Origin: Endomychus coccineus
Lineage: Eukaryota; Arthropoda; Insecta; Coleoptera; Endomychidae
DNA: 64,000 nucleotides
Assembly: GCA_958510875.1 (NCBI GenBank)
Contig: OY294067.1
Span: 56,556,039-56,620,038 of the forward strand
Direction of reading: 5' to 3'
Position 1 is the stretch's first letter; every line of letters starts with the position of its first letter. The notes under the pieces were generated by a model. It was not told the DNA's origin. It worked only from the letters and a program-made list of their open reading frames with translations, and searched no databases. The translations under genes were made by a program, and so were the position numbers. This document shows positions 11,956 through 24,200 of this stretch, piece after piece.

Positions 11956-12635
11956 TATTAGTATGATTTCCTAAAATTTCAAAGAAAAATATTTCTCTGG
12001 GGGTCAAACCTTTAACTTGTTCTTCTTACCCTCTATCTCCAATAAAATACATGCGTCAGCGTTGACTCGCAAATTTTTGTAGAACCTCCTTTGACGCGCC
12101 TCTTTTTTAAATATCATTTTCAACATGAACTGCACCTATAGCATTGTCATTCATGGAAGTGTTTGCGTTTTTAATAAGATTTTCCACATTGAAACGATAT
12201 TATGTTAAAATGTGAAAAATGATCTCAATAATCACAAAAAGAAAGCTTCCTATTTTTGTGTAATATGATCAGCACCAAGACAACACAGAGCCTAGATAAT
12301 ATTTAAAACGCATTCCCAATACAAGATCTTGATTTGTAAGAACAAAGACAAAATCTTAAAATTACAAAAAACTGCTACATATTCTTATCGCAAGTTGTAA
12401 TAATGTTACTATTTCTCACAAAAACATATTCAAATGATGCCGCTGTAGGAGACTCATAAATGGGAACGAAAATCCATGAAGTGAACTTGTTTGTATGATG
12501 AACGAAATCTAATATTCAGCTTGAAACATTCCAATCCTTTTTGCACATGGCAATTAAATTTTAAATATAATCATCATTAGATATATTCGTATATGTACTA
12601 CTTATTATAAAACAACAATTATTATTATCTGCGAT
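11956..12635. other. AT-rich stretch, nothing recognised
   Basis: No convincing frame or repeat. Confidence 0.5.
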
Positions 12636-12639
12636 ACTC

Positions 12640-13320
12640 AGAAATCGTTAAGAAATGTAGATAACGATGTTTTTTTTTCAAAAATAAATAATGAATGTAT
12701 ATCGCTTGAGGATGAGATTCTCTTATTCTTGCTTGTAGTACTCTATGTTGTCCTGTCATGACTCTTGCTTCGTCATAAAATGGTCTAATCATCGGAATAT
12801 CACTCGAGTTGTTCTTGTTTAAAAATTCTAGTCGGAGTTTTTCTAAACCTTCTGAATCTCTTGAACTAGAGCAATTTAACCAAACCCAAAAATCTCTTTT
12901 CAACCTCAAAATCCTTCACATATCTTCTTGTAATGGATTACTGCTCTTCCCTAAACATCTCGGTTCATCAATCATGATGGAATGAAAATGGCAAGCTCGA
13001 ACTTCATTTAATATTTCATTAATTGCTAAATCTGCTGTAATGTTTATAATTTCATTTTGAACTTCAGGAGTATTATAATTTATTTGTTTTTACATATGTT
13101 CAGCAAAGTTTCCATAATACTTGCTTAATAAATCCCTTATTTCTAAGAAATTTGCTCCATTTTTTGAGGACAAATCTTCTCTATGGCCTACATCTATAAC
13201 AATATGTTTTGTCTTCTCTAAGACTGTATTCCAACAATTTATATTCTTCATAATATTTATTTGAAAATGAACGTAATCTTTCACCAAACATTTTTTTCGG
13301 GGAATCTATTTTTTGCTGGC
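12640..13320 (-). pseudogene. hAT transposase fragment (ZMYM1-like), decayed
   Basis: The minus strand shows two neighbouring hAT blocks. Residues around HREDLSSKNGANFLEIRDLL (13090-13287) match the conserved start of the catalytic domain. IRPFYDEARVMTGQHRVLQA and IRESHPQAIYIHYL (12700-12800) match the second conserved block (family form Tyr-Asp-Gly-Ala). The same frame between them continues through NYNTPEVQNEIINI. It differs clearly from the hAT relic at 3.3-5.2 kb, so it is a separate family. Stops and the missing C-terminus make it a fragment. Confidence 0.75.
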
Positions 13321-15435
13321 ATGGTCTAGTTTATATTACGCTATTATCATCAACATTTGAATCACGGCCACTATAGTTTGAATACTATTAACACTTTTAG
13401 TCACAGTCACAACTACTTCTGAGGTTTTTTGGTGACTTAATTGCATTATTTCTCGAACAATTGTCTACTGCGTCATTTTGCTGGGTGTGGGTCCAGGCTG
13501 CGACTATAAGCAGGTCTAATTTTGAAATGTCTTCATATAAAAAAAGTCAATTAATTACATAATGTACTGTCCACAAAAAGTATATGATATACTGTAAATG
13601 TACCTATGCTATTGATATAATAAAGTAAAACATTTTTTTTATGACATATATTATCGAAACAAATCGTGACCGTAGTTTCGATACTAGCGTGCCATCTTCA
13701 AACGATACTAATGCAGGAAAATATGAATAATTTTGACTATTTATGTTACAATATAAGACACAGGTAACAAGTAGGGTTCCGGTTGGAGCAATACATTGTT
13801 AGAATAGTATAATTGAAATTGGATAATGAGGTAGAGTTAATATTGTGATAAGGAAATTTTAGTGCAAAGGTGTACTAGGAAGGCACAAGAGGATTATGGG
13901 TAATTTTACGTTATCAAGACATCAAACAGAAGGCTGTAGTAGGTCGTTTAAAAATTTATTGTCATTATTTTTAATATCTTTGAAATATTCTATTGATTTG
14001 ATTCTAGTGTGTTTAATTTGAAACCTCTACTCTCGTTATGTAAAATTTTAACTTCATCTAAATTTGGAAAATTGTGCCGTGTTTCTAAAATACTATTCTA
14101 TACTATTTTATTTTATTTAAAAAAACTTTTTCTCTGATAGCATAACTCGTACATACCTATACTTGAATTCTTAATTAACTTTACGTAACTTAAATTGAAA
14201 GTTCAACTGCATACTCCTTTATTCCTTTAAAAATCGTTATGAGACTAACTTAGAGAGATATGAACTTACGAAGACTGATACTTATGTATAAAAAAAATAT
14301 CTAACAGGGATTATTATATGAGTTGCATAATTTGTGGTTTGGGAAATAGGTAGTTGTTGTATTAACTTTTCTAGAGAGAAGATATGAGAATCAACATGGC
14401 TTATGGAGTATGGAAGTTTTATTTCGGTTGCTCTGAGTATAGGAGAAAGTATGTACAGGAAATAGATAATAGACTATTTCTGGTAAAATAATAATACTTA
14501 TATTTTATTACACTATTACACTATTATATTATATGGGCTAGTAAACTAAAATAGTAATTTTTATGCTTATAAACATAACCAATAGCCGTTTTAGGGGGCC
14601 ACTACCTAGTTACGCCCATGTGTATATACTTCTAAAATATGATGATCATTTTAGTATGATGATACTCAGAATATCTACGTTACATAATGTAGATAACGAT
14701 GTTTTTTCCACATGGCGATTCGATAGAAACACATGTTTTTGCTAAGCTAGAAGTCGGATATATATTTCATGCTTATTGTATATTTGTGACGATTCAAATT
14801 CATCTATTGCATGGAAAAAAATACAAGGACACCAAATATACTTATTTGTGACTACAGCAATACTAAAGTTCGTAAATATAGGAAATTATGATGATAAACG
14901 TTCGCTACTATTAGAAAGTATCAAAACTAACAATTACTTTAATTACAACATTAGTCTATTGTTTCTAAGTATACTACAATTCAATTAGATAAAGAAACAA
15001 ATCTTGACGTATTGGGGTATCACTTTATATTGTTCATTGTTCTCTTCCATATCAATTATTACCCTATTATTTAGGAATCACAATATCAATTGAGAACATA
15101 TAAATGCCATCCAATTTAATTCAATGCACTCAGATAAATGAGTGACACGAGAGATGATTCTACATGGAAGGAACAAGCACATTAATACAGAGTTTCAATG
15201 ACAAACCAATAAATTATCAATTCACGATTACAATTCCTCATAATATTTTTAACTCATTTGTTGACTAGCGCGTGGAAAGTTAACGTTCGAGTTATATAAC
15301 ATGATGAACTTCCGCTGCTGCGGTTATCTATTCCTTTAATTTTTCGGTGATGGGGATTCATTTGATTTTCCTGTAATTTTGATACAAGAGTATTATATAT
15401 AGAGCAATATACTCAAATAGGTACAATATAATAAT
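13321..15435. other. Long AT-rich stretch, little recognisable
   Basis: No gene is visible. At 13660-13715 the minus strand reads GAAGATGGCAC...ATCGAAAC, resembling the ribozyme-bearing 3' end of Penelope-like elements, but it is too eroded to annotate. The words GATACTCAGAA and AATGTAGATAACGATG occur at both 12640-12670 and 14660-14705 and may mark a shared small repeat. Confidence 0.4.
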
Positions 15436-16898
15436 TTTTTTCATACTTTGACTACACACTACACGAGAGGGAAACCTATAATGTTCCAAGAACATCGCGT
15501 GAGCCAGCGATGGAATGTTGGGAGAGAATACTTCTTGAAGGTTATAGACACAGGGAAAGATCTCACTAGGTGAAGAGTTCCATACCTTCGCTTAAGTCTG
15601 TTAGGAAGATGTTCGACAGGTCTCGAGTTTGACAGTGAAGTGGTGACTATTTTTAGCTCGTCTAGTCCGCTTACCTGGAATATCTCGTGGTGGAACAATG
15701 GACGAGATTTCTGATGAACACCCATCATGGAAATATATCTCCCAGCATTCTACGATGTTCTAGAGAGGTCAATGAATTCGTAAGCGTGACATCATCAGTC
15801 AAACAAATAGCTTTCTTCTAGAAAGAATCCAAAAGCAGGACAGGTCGAATCTGTGCTTTGCAGATTATCAGGAGCTGCTGGGATGTAAAGTAGCTCTTGG
15901 CACGGAATAGAAAAAAAGTTTTTGTGAAGCGGTTTTCGCAATGGACCTAACATGATCGTCCCATGATGGGGTGCTGTTAATGTTGGTGATCCCGAGCATT
16001 GTTATTGAAGACTTCTTAGGAATATTTGTACCTGACATCATCATATTATGAATTTTGGCTTCCGCCTTCTTGGAGAAGACGCAAGCTGGAGTTTTGGATG
16101 CATTAAACTCTACTAGATTATGAGATCCCCATTCCAAAATCTTCGCCAGATCTACATTGATTGCGTCAACCTGTCTCTGTCTCGCTGCTCTGGCTCCTCT
16201 GGCTTCAACGGTATGAAGTGTACCATCATCTGCAAAGCTGTGGACGGAATAGGTGGTCACTTCTAGTAGATCGTTGATATGAAGCAGAAACAACGTTGGT
16301 GCCAAGGCAGATCCCTGTGGAACATCAGCGTTGATAGTCATTGTATGCCATACATGTGTTACGTAGGCAAGCAGGTCTCCTGTTGATCTCTGCTGAGGAA
16401 AGCCGGTCATCCATAGTTTTGTAGCTCTCTAGGTATTTGACGAGCTCGATGTAGATTGCTTTCTTCATCACTTCAAAGATCTCAGATAATAGTGCAATGG
16501 GTATATACTTATTAGGAAGGCTTATTGTATGGGAGGGTTAACAACCTGCAGAAAACTGGTATTAACTCAGGCGCACATTCCTTGAGAACGACAGGTGGAA
16601 TTCCGTCTGACCCCATAGACTTTTTTACTGAGATCAAGCAGAATGCGCCTAATTGTGCGTTGACGAAAGACAATTCCAGGCATATGGCTATCGATGGCAG
16701 CTATATTAGGAGGGTTCTTCCCTGAGAGATGTAAAGATAGAGAGCGCGAGCGACTATTTTAGTGATCGGGCTTAAGATATATAACCGGATGGTGGGAGGA
16801 TTTTGTCTAGCGAGAAATCCACTCCTCCTCAACAGCTTATATTGTATGCTACAGTGTGTGGGGCGATATTTAGTAAAGAGAGGGGATGAATCTTCTAG
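15436..16898 (-). pseudogene. LINE family A, reverse transcriptase to 3' end, decayed
   Basis: The minus strand shows a non-LTR reverse transcriptase: LLDLSKKSMGSDGIPPVVLK (about 16570-16660), LLSEIFEVMKKAIYIELVKY (about 16430-16490), MTGFPQQRSTGDLLAYVTH (16350-16410), DVPQGSALAPTLFLLHINDL (about 16270-16330), SFADDGTLH (about 16220-16245) and NLVEFNASKT (about 16095-16130). The C-terminal domain follows at 15459-15728. The FADD box is intact, but about 50 residues with the first catalytic aspartate are deleted between AYVTHVWHT and MTINADVPQ. Several frameshifts are present. The 3' end is marked by TAGTCAAAGTATGAAAAAAA, shared with four other copies here. The upstream part continues at 18907-19660. 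Confidence 0.85.
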
Positions 16899-18906
16899 AT
16901 GTTAGTTTGCTTAACCTCGGCCATTTTATTAACGTTACGCTTATCCTTACACCTCCCTGGTCATTCCCTTGTGGATCCAAAGTTGAATTTGTCAAAAAGG
17001 TTTACTTTTTATTGTGGTGTAGTAGCCAGTGTGCGATCATCTATAACAAAGGCAAAGCGTAGTAGTAAAAAATTATACATCACACAACCATAAACCTAAA
17101 ACTACTTTAATTGATCAAGATAATCTTTTAACAAATGGTAATGAAATCCTTAACAAAGCAAATGGGTATTTCACAAAATCTAAAATATCTAATACAAAAA
17201 CAAATTTGAGTTTCTGCAAAAGAAACTCTAAATCGATTTATTTGACCCCATCAACGGAAAGTGAAATTTATAACATAATACATTCCTTAAAAAAATCTCA
17301 ATCAGTAGGAGATGACGGTATCCCTATTGTAGTAATTAAACATGCTGCGTTACAATTAAGCGCACCCTTATGTCACATTATGAATGTAATGTTAAAAAAT
17401 GGCATTTATCCGGAAAACTTAAAAATAACACAGATCAGACCAATATTTAAAAAAGGTGATAAAAATGATGTTGGAAATTACCGTCCAATAGCATTGTTAT
17501 CAAACATTAGTAAATGTTTCGAAAAAGTCATTTACAACAGGTATATAAAATATTTAGAAAAATTTGATATATTAACAGAAAGTCAAAATGGATTCCGTAG
17601 AGGAAGAACTACTATCAGAGCTACATATCTGACGTTAGTTAAGATAATCAATTCGCTGAATTCAAATAAGAACACAATATTAATGTGTCTGGACTTAACA
17701 AAAGCATTCGATCATGTAAATCACAGTATACTACTGCAAAAACTGGAAACATATGGCATTAGAGGTGTAGCTTTGTCACTTATATCATCTTATCTTACAA
17801 ATCTCCAGCAATATGTAGCGGAAAATTCAAATACAAGTGAACAATACAGATCAAATAAACTTACAATTACGCAAGGCGTCCCACAAGGCTCTATTTTAGG
17901 TCCCCAGCCATTGAAGAGGATATTTGTCAATTTGCAGATGACACATCACAAGTTCTAGCGGACGAAGAATTGATAGGCCTCAAAGATAAAGTCAAAAAAT
18001 CTTTAGATGACTTAAATTCCTGGTTTGAATCAAATGATCTTATGTTAAATGTAAATAAAACACAAATAATTAAATTTAGCTTTCTAAAAGAATATACAGA
18101 GAATGTGAATATTGATGGAGAAACCCAAAATATAGAATCTCAAGATTCAGTGTCATTCCTAGGGATAAATATCGATTCGCGATTAGATTGGACCACTCAT
18201 ATTGATAAATTATCAAAAACCATTGCCCAATATACATACGCACTAAGAGTAATATCTATACATATTAATAAAGCAGCAGCTCTTACTGCCTATCATGCAT
18301 TTGTGCAGAGCAGGGTAAGGTATGGCTTATCATTTTGGGGAGGCTCTTCAGAAGCTATAAGAATTTTTATCTTGCAAAAAAAATGCATTAGATTCATATT
18401 CAACTTGCCTTATATGCAGAGTTGTAAGAACTTATTCCGATCGGAGAATATACACACATTATATGGTTTATACATTATAGAATCCATCCTCTTTGTTATG
18501 AATAATAAAGATATAATAGATAGAGTCGAGCAGTTGCATGAATATGATACAAGACAGAGAGACAATTACTTACCTGTCAGATTCAAATGGTCATATTTAC
18601 AAAAGAATGTGACTTATATGGTGATCAAAATCTTTAATAAAATCCCGGTAATCTACCGTAATCTACCAATAAAATTATTTAAAAAGAAATTAAGCTCATA
18701 TTTGTTGAAAAAAGCATATTACAGTATGGAGGAGTATTTTATAGATGAAATTATACTCTGAAAGCATCAATTAAATTTTGGAACACCACTCAGTAGACTT
18801 AGTTATTAATTCAATTAATTATAATTTTGACGTGTTCTATACCCATTGGGTCAATATTACTTTGTAATCTAGGAACAAATAAAAATCTATCTATCTATCT
18901 ATCTTT
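16899..18906 (+). pseudogene. LINE family B (Jockey/R1-like) inserted into LINE A
   Basis: The + strand encodes the end of an endonuclease domain (HSLVDPKLNLSK near 16965), a reverse transcriptase and the LINE C-terminal region. RT motifs in order are QSVGDDGIPIVVIKH, QIRPIFKKGDKNDVGNYRPI, ESQNGFRRGRTT, CLDLTKAFDHVNHSILLQKL (catalytic Asp), TQGVPQGSILGP and QFADDTSQV. Right after GVPQGSILGP a deletion removes roughly fifteen to twenty residues and shifts the frame (17902-17910), so the two open parts 17206-17958 and 17970-18761 are not continuous. The rest is unusually well preserved for this window. It ends in a (TCTA)n tail at 18886-18905. Confidence 0.88.
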
Positions 18907-19660
18907 GGTTAGGGGACGGAATGAACTGGAAGTGAAATTCTTACCAATTGCTTTGGTGAAAGTCCAATACCAACGGGAGCCATTCGAGCATTCGATAAGC
19001 TCTGATATTATCTTGACATTATATGCCTCTTGAGAAACGTTTACTGTTTCAGCACATATTCTGGCTTCAACATATTTATTTCTGGTCTCCAGTCGTGGGT
19101 TTCCGCGCCAGCGGTCCTAGAACAGATTTTATTGAACCATCGTTCACCAGATGATAGTGGTTTGTTGGTATAAGGTATGTTGCCATTCCTAGCCTGATAA
19201 TATCCGAGATATCTGTGGCACATTGCGTTTGGTCATCAGATTCAAAACATACTCTTCTCCAAGAAAACTCGTAGAAAAACATGCGAAGGCCGTCCCAGTC
19301 GGTTGTAATGCCAAAGTGTGCGTGGAGGGGTTGGATTGGTTCGTGGAGTCATATAGGGACAGGTTGTAGTGATGAGTGAATGGTCAGAGTTTCCCAATGG
19401 TGCAAGGACCTTTACTCCATAGGGATCTAGATTGTTAGTGAGGAATAAGTCAAGCATATTGGCCCCTGTCATCAGGGATCCGGGTTGGCTCGTTAATTAA
19501 CTGCTCGAGACCATAGGTAATGGCGAAAGCCTCCGGCTGTCGCACTGCGTCATTCGTCTTGTTTGAGAACTTGACCCAAGCGGATCTGTGAACGTTGAAA
19601 TTACCCATGATGATAATTTCAGATGCTGGATAGTTCTGCTGAACAGATAAAATACTTCCC
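18907..19660 (-). pseudogene. LINE family A, endonuclease domain (upstream part)
   Basis: The minus strand encodes the C-terminal half of an APE-type endonuclease: PASEIIIMGNFNVHRSAW (the Gly-Asp-Phe-Asn motif as GNFN), GANMLDLFLTNNLD, and GNSDHSLI with the Ser-Asp-His catalytic triplet (19400). The linker FFYEFSWRRVCFESDDQTQ and RWYWTFTKAIGKNFTSSS follows. The frame is broken at least three times. It reads toward LINE A at 15.4-16.9 kb, and the + strand LINE B separates the two parts. The asparagine in GNFN replaces the usual catalytic-site aspartate. Confidence 0.78.
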
Positions 19661-19679
19661 AATTACCAACAACACCTTA

Positions 19680-20827
19680 GGAACGATTTATTCGTGTTTC
19701 GGGCGTCGCGTTTTGTGCGGGATGATTATAATTCTCGTTTCGGGCGTATCCCCTAGATGCAATAAAATGTATTTGCAATACCTTCTCGTTTCGTGCAATT
19801 TAAAGTGAACGTCGGAAACTAAATAATTATGTAGGGACTTACCTTCCTACCTCCAATACTTTATACTTTTAGCTAATTTAGAATACCTACTTATATCTTA
19901 GAGATATCTTAGTCTATCATAGGATCGGTTGGATTATAGAGAAATAACAACAAATAATCTTATATGCAGTAGATATTTTTTATTTCTTAAAATTTACATT
20001 TGGATACAAATTGACAGGTCATAATAATAGTATTTACAGGTATTTACTCACACAATCGCTTAGTAGAAAGGGCAAAAATTACAAAATAATAGACTTATAG
20101 AAGTTAACATTAACGTTATTAGTAGATACCTAATTCAAGAAAAATAATACATACTATACTTCTATTATTTATAGCTTATTCAAATTTTATTATATACATT
20201 AATTTTCTCAAAGTTTCGCCTAGGCATACTTCACTTTGTACAAAATCGTCAACACGATACGACAATCTACGTCACTATACTTTTTTGCACGCTTTGTAGT
20301 GTTCATATTCAGCTCAGTTTGTTTTACAATAATATCGTAGTACCGTATTTCATCATTAAGTATTTTAAGCAGTTCATAAATATTTGGATGCGCTTTTCCA
20401 ACACGATTGTTAAGTCGATGATGCCATATCCTTCTACCGAATTTGGTAAAAGCGCTTAGATGGCTGGAACAATCTAAATCTACGTGTATTGTATACAATT
20501 GGTCGAACAGGGAACAACAGCTTTTAACTGTACCTTCCATAAAAAATTCTGAGCCTTGGGATAGAAGTGTCCTATCACTGCAAAAAACCAATATTCGATC
20601 TTCCTGGCTGTCGTCTATTAGCACAAGGTGTTGCATTGTCTCCGGGATGACGATTTCTTGCCGTTTCTTTGGTAAAGATTTAACTCCCAATGCTTTTTGC
20701 CTGCCTCTGTAGAATCTATCTTTGGCGCACGGAATGAGAGGAATAAATTTTAATCCGACCGAAACGAGAGTGGTAGTTTTTGATTTACGCACAAAACGAG
20801 TCGCCCGAAACAAGAAATCACCTTCCT
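19680..20827 (-). mobile_element. MULE-like deletion derivative
   Basis: Inverted ends share GTTTCGGGCG followed by a CGTTTTGTGCG word: 19699-19722 on the left and the complement of 20787-20813 on the right. Further similarity outside them (GGAACGATTT against GGAAGGTGATTT) suggests edges near 19680 and 20827. The internal gene is a partial MULE/FLYWCH-type transposase on the minus strand. I did not find the expected 9-bp duplication. The left edge abuts the LINE A endonuclease relic. Confidence 0.6.
20220..20813 (-). CDS. Internally deleted MULE-type transposase-like protein, 197 aa
   Basis: The open frame joins two conserved ends of insect MULE/FLYWCH-type transposases. The N-terminal half carries IPETMQHLVLIDDSQEDRIL (about residues 56-75) and the block MEGTVKSCCSLFDQLYTIHV, where the family has Asp-Gly-Thr-Phe-Lys at the first catalytic aspartate. 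Here that Asp is Glu (MEGTVK). The C-terminal half has FGRRIWHHRLNNRVGKAHPN and a lysine-rich tail with TELNMNTTKRAKKYSDVD. The central region with the other catalytic residues is missing at the joint near residue 117, yet the frame stays open. Start at 20813 is the first ATG and lies inside the terminal repeat. It cannot encode an active enzyme; expression as a short protein is possible but unproven. Confidence 0.6.
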   Translation of the reverse strand: MFRATRFVRKSKTTTLVSVGLKFIPLIPCAKDRFYRGRQKALGVKSLPKKRQEIVIPETMQHLVLIDDSQEDRILVFCSDRTLLSQGSEFFMEGTVKSCCSLFDQLYTIHVDLDCSSHLSAFTKFGRRIWHHRLNNRVGKAHPNIYELLKILNDEIRYYDIIVKQTELNMNTTKRAKKYSDVDCRIVLTILYKVKYA

Positions 20828-21985
20828 ATAATTTTACACAAGAAATAGTTAAAAGTATGGTGAATTCTAATATGTATCAGAGGACAAGCTGAATTACTCG
20901 CGATGGGTCATAAACACTCAATAATACTGCGGTCAGATAACTCGCTTCTTCCAGCCTCCGGTACATGACGTCACCTTTACATTTGAATTCAACTGTTAGA
21001 CCTTGCGTATATAGAGGCTATTGGTTCAACGTTTAACCCATCGATGGATAAATGATAAACTGCTAAACTGGTAGCTAGCAGAACATCTAATTATACAAAT
21101 TTGATAAACTAAAATAGTTAAGATAAGCTACGGTGTTAGCGGAACTATAGTTACATTTATCTATTAAACTAGGGAAAATCGAACTTTTATTAGTTATTTT
21201 ATTTAAGTTTATAATGGATTTTCCTCACGTAATGGCGGTTTGTGTTCAATGTTTTCTTCATATGTCTTGAAGAAATTAGAAATAATTTCATTGCATCATC
21301 GCAAGCTGATACATAAGTTCAATGACAGTTAGAGCGATTACGATGTCTTTACAATCTAATGATATTGAGAATGTTATTCTCCATTTATCTCTACAGTAAG
21401 TAAAACGAAAACAGTATGATGAAATATATTAGGCTACGTTCTTTGCAAATTGTTCAGAGAAACATAAATATAAATTTTAACGTTATCGGTATTGGAAATC
21501 TCGTATATGCAGTTTTGAAGATTCAATGCACTTGAAGTCAGAATTAGATATATCCGAAACTCTATTTATATTCTCTGCGAATAAATAGAAAGTAGGTATT
21601 TATGAAAGATGCGTTAGGTTGCGTGAAATTGAAGGCGAGGTATTAGTTATTTTTACACGGAGTTTTGGTTATAATTAGAGTAACACTCATGTTTTCAGGA
21701 TGATGAATCTACTTTCTCTGAATTATTTACAATTCTTCATACATGGTCTTTTTTGTTCTGTTACGATAAAAAACTGTGCTACGCAAAACGCAGAATCTGT
21801 TAAACAAGAAAATTTATTTAATGAGATAATACTGTATATTTTTGAAAAATCATCAAAACAAACAGCTTAGTAAACATTTAGATATTTAACAAATACGGAG
21901 ACGCAGCGGTGATTTTCTTGCCATCGTGTCACACAATACGTATCATCAAAAGGCTTGCAGCAGAGACTGTACCGTTTAGTATTAA
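20828..21985. other. Unassigned stretch
   Basis: No gene is recognised. At 20960-21020 there is a CRE-like TGACGTCA followed about 50 bp later by TATATAG, which could be a promoter, but no transcript start or gene can be assigned. Confidence 0.4.
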
Positions 21986-22870
21986 TAAGTCCAGTCAAAA
22001 GTGTGAAAAAATAGTGGTCAATACTATTTATAGACCGCACGAAGATGCAAAATTCTTTTTGCATCGTATTCAGGATGGCTTGCTTACACATCGTTGGTCA
22101 GAAAAAAAGGGGGTTCGTGATTATTACTATTAATAAATAATGAAAAACCATTTCCAATTAATAAATGAAATGTCTTTTACAACAAATGTAATATCTCGAG
22201 CTCTTTCAATCCAAAGCTTCTGAAATTTGGTATCAAATGATTTTTCGGTCCGCTGAACCCGAATCTAATGTTGAAAAATGGAAAACCCTGAAAATTTTAC
22301 CAAATCTTAGCAACAAACAAATTATTTTCTCATTTTCTCGGACTTTGATATTGAAATAATAAGATGCCGTGATGTGAATCGATACAATTTTCACTAAAAG
22401 AAGGAAAATTCTGGAAAATTGGTGGAAAACTGCGTCGTTTTTCCTTCATATTCCTATCTCGGTCCTCGTCCAACCTATCTAATTATATGTTTCCGTGGTC
22501 GTTGAGTATTATTTTGTGTTCACAAAATCAAAACCGACGACAGTTTTCAGGAAAACTCCTCAAACTGAGAATTTACCATTTCTACAGGACAAACTTTGAT
22601 TATTTTGTTTTTCGAAAAATTTTAGTCCGTGTTAATGGAATGATAACCGTACCGTGATGGTTATCGGTACAAATTTCACTAAGAGAAGGACAATTCTGGT
22701 AAGTTGGTGGAAAATGGCGTCGTTTTCCTTCATATTCCTGTCTCGCTGAGTATTATTTTATGGTTATAAAATCAAAAGCAATTAAGCAACTATAGTTTTC
22801 TGGAAAACTGTGAAAAATTTGACATATCTACACGACAATCTTCAATTGTTATTTTGTTTTTCGAAAAATT
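21986..22870 (+). repeat. Dispersed repeat family R1, copy 1, with internal tandem units
   Basis: This block reappears on the opposite strand at 52800-53860. Inside it a unit of about 285 bp is repeated: CGTGATGTGAATCGATACAA near 22370 and CGTGATGGTTATCGGTACAA near 22652, each followed by TTTCACTAA.AGAAGGA, GGTGGAAAA and CGTCGTTTTTCCTTCATATTCC-like words. No protein is evident; short frames at 21867-22133 are part of the repeat. Confidence 0.8.
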
Positions 22871-23914
22871 TTAGACAATTATTATGATAACGAATTTCAT
22901 GTACCTTTTATTGTGATATGTACAGTACCTCTTTCAAAGCAGGTGAACAAAGAGCACTACGAGGTAGATAAATGTTGATGATTATATCAGAGAAATAAAG
23001 ACAAGTTTCAACTTGACAATTTGGTTTTAATCCTCTAGGGAATTATAATTGGAACAAAATTAATTAGATTAATAACAAACTTATCTTATAAATTAACAAA
23101 GTTCATTAATAGAAAAATTGGAAGTGAAACAAACTAGAATCCTTGATAATTTGATTAATTAAATTGAAATTATCAATTTTAAGAAGGAATATAATTTTTG
23201 AACCAAAGATTCAAATTTAAGAAATTAATTTGTAGATGAAAACAATTATTCCAACTAAGAATAATGTTACCGTCCTCGAAACTTGGATGAGCTTGGAGGA
23301 ATATCTTGGCTACAAGTTCGAGGGGCAAATAACTAAATCAGCAGGAATAATCAATATAATCCCACTAATTATGCTATCTTTCCAATTTGTATATTCAAAA
23401 TTAAAAAGATTGACATTTTTAAGAGAACTAGAAATACAATATTAAAATCTGAAAGAGAGTATTTGGATAATAAGTTACTTATTGAAGTTATGACAATTTA
23501 TTCTACAAATTATATAAAAAAAATGGTAGTCTTAAAGATAATGAGTGTGTAAATCTACAAGAGAACAAATGGATAATAGTTTACTAAATAGAGTAGACTG
23601 AAATCGTGATAGTAGTATCTAAATGAATAATCTGTTCAAGGAATATCAGATGATTTACTTGGTGGTCCCATAAAGCAGTACATGAGAATTTCGGCTTTAT
23701 TCAAGTTCACCCACATCAATTATTATTCCGTTATCTTACAAAGACTAGCCTAAAGAGACATATTCTTTACAAACGTGAACACGTGGATTAGTACATATAC
23801 ATACAATTATTGGAAAATATCATCGATCAGAGAATATTCACACATCTACAACTAGGTTTAGATACGATTAGACATCAAATTACGTGTTCACTGTCGATAA
23901 TAATCTTTCAACAT
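22871..23914. other. AT-rich stretch, nothing recognised
   Basis: A 69-codon open frame at 23236-23445 begins with an ATG but resembles no family I know. It may be chance. Confidence 0.4.
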
Positions 23915-24200
23915 AGTTAATTAATAAAAGATAAAGAGACGATAATAATACGACTCACCCCGTGTAAGAATCACATCAAGATGAGATCCTTATCGATATC
24001 CGTTTTCTAGTCTCCCTTCTCATCGCGTGTCGCGAGACTTTTCTCGAGTTTTCGCGCGTCAAAATAATCCATTTGCTATATTAAAACATAGATGCCCGTG
24101 ACCATCTCTCTTAAGTTTAATTATCTATAATTCCGAGCCGAAACCGTTATTAAGATTATTCAAGCAATTAGACATAGTAACGTATATAACGTTACAAACC
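23915..24200 (+). repeat. Dispersed repeat family R2, copy 1
   Basis: About 285 bp aligns with 33090-33365 in the same orientation. Shared words include AATTAATAAAAG, CGTTTYCTAGTCTCCC, TTCTCGAGTTT, TAATTATCTATAATTCCGAG, GAAACC.TTATTAA, TTCAAGCAATTAGA and AGTAACGTATA. It has no coding capacity and could be an LTR or MITE fragment. Confidence 0.75.

Noticed and set aside
20960..21020. CRE-like TGACGTCA plus TATATAG as a promoter
   Set aside because: No gene start, initiator or transcript can be tied to it; such words occur by chance.
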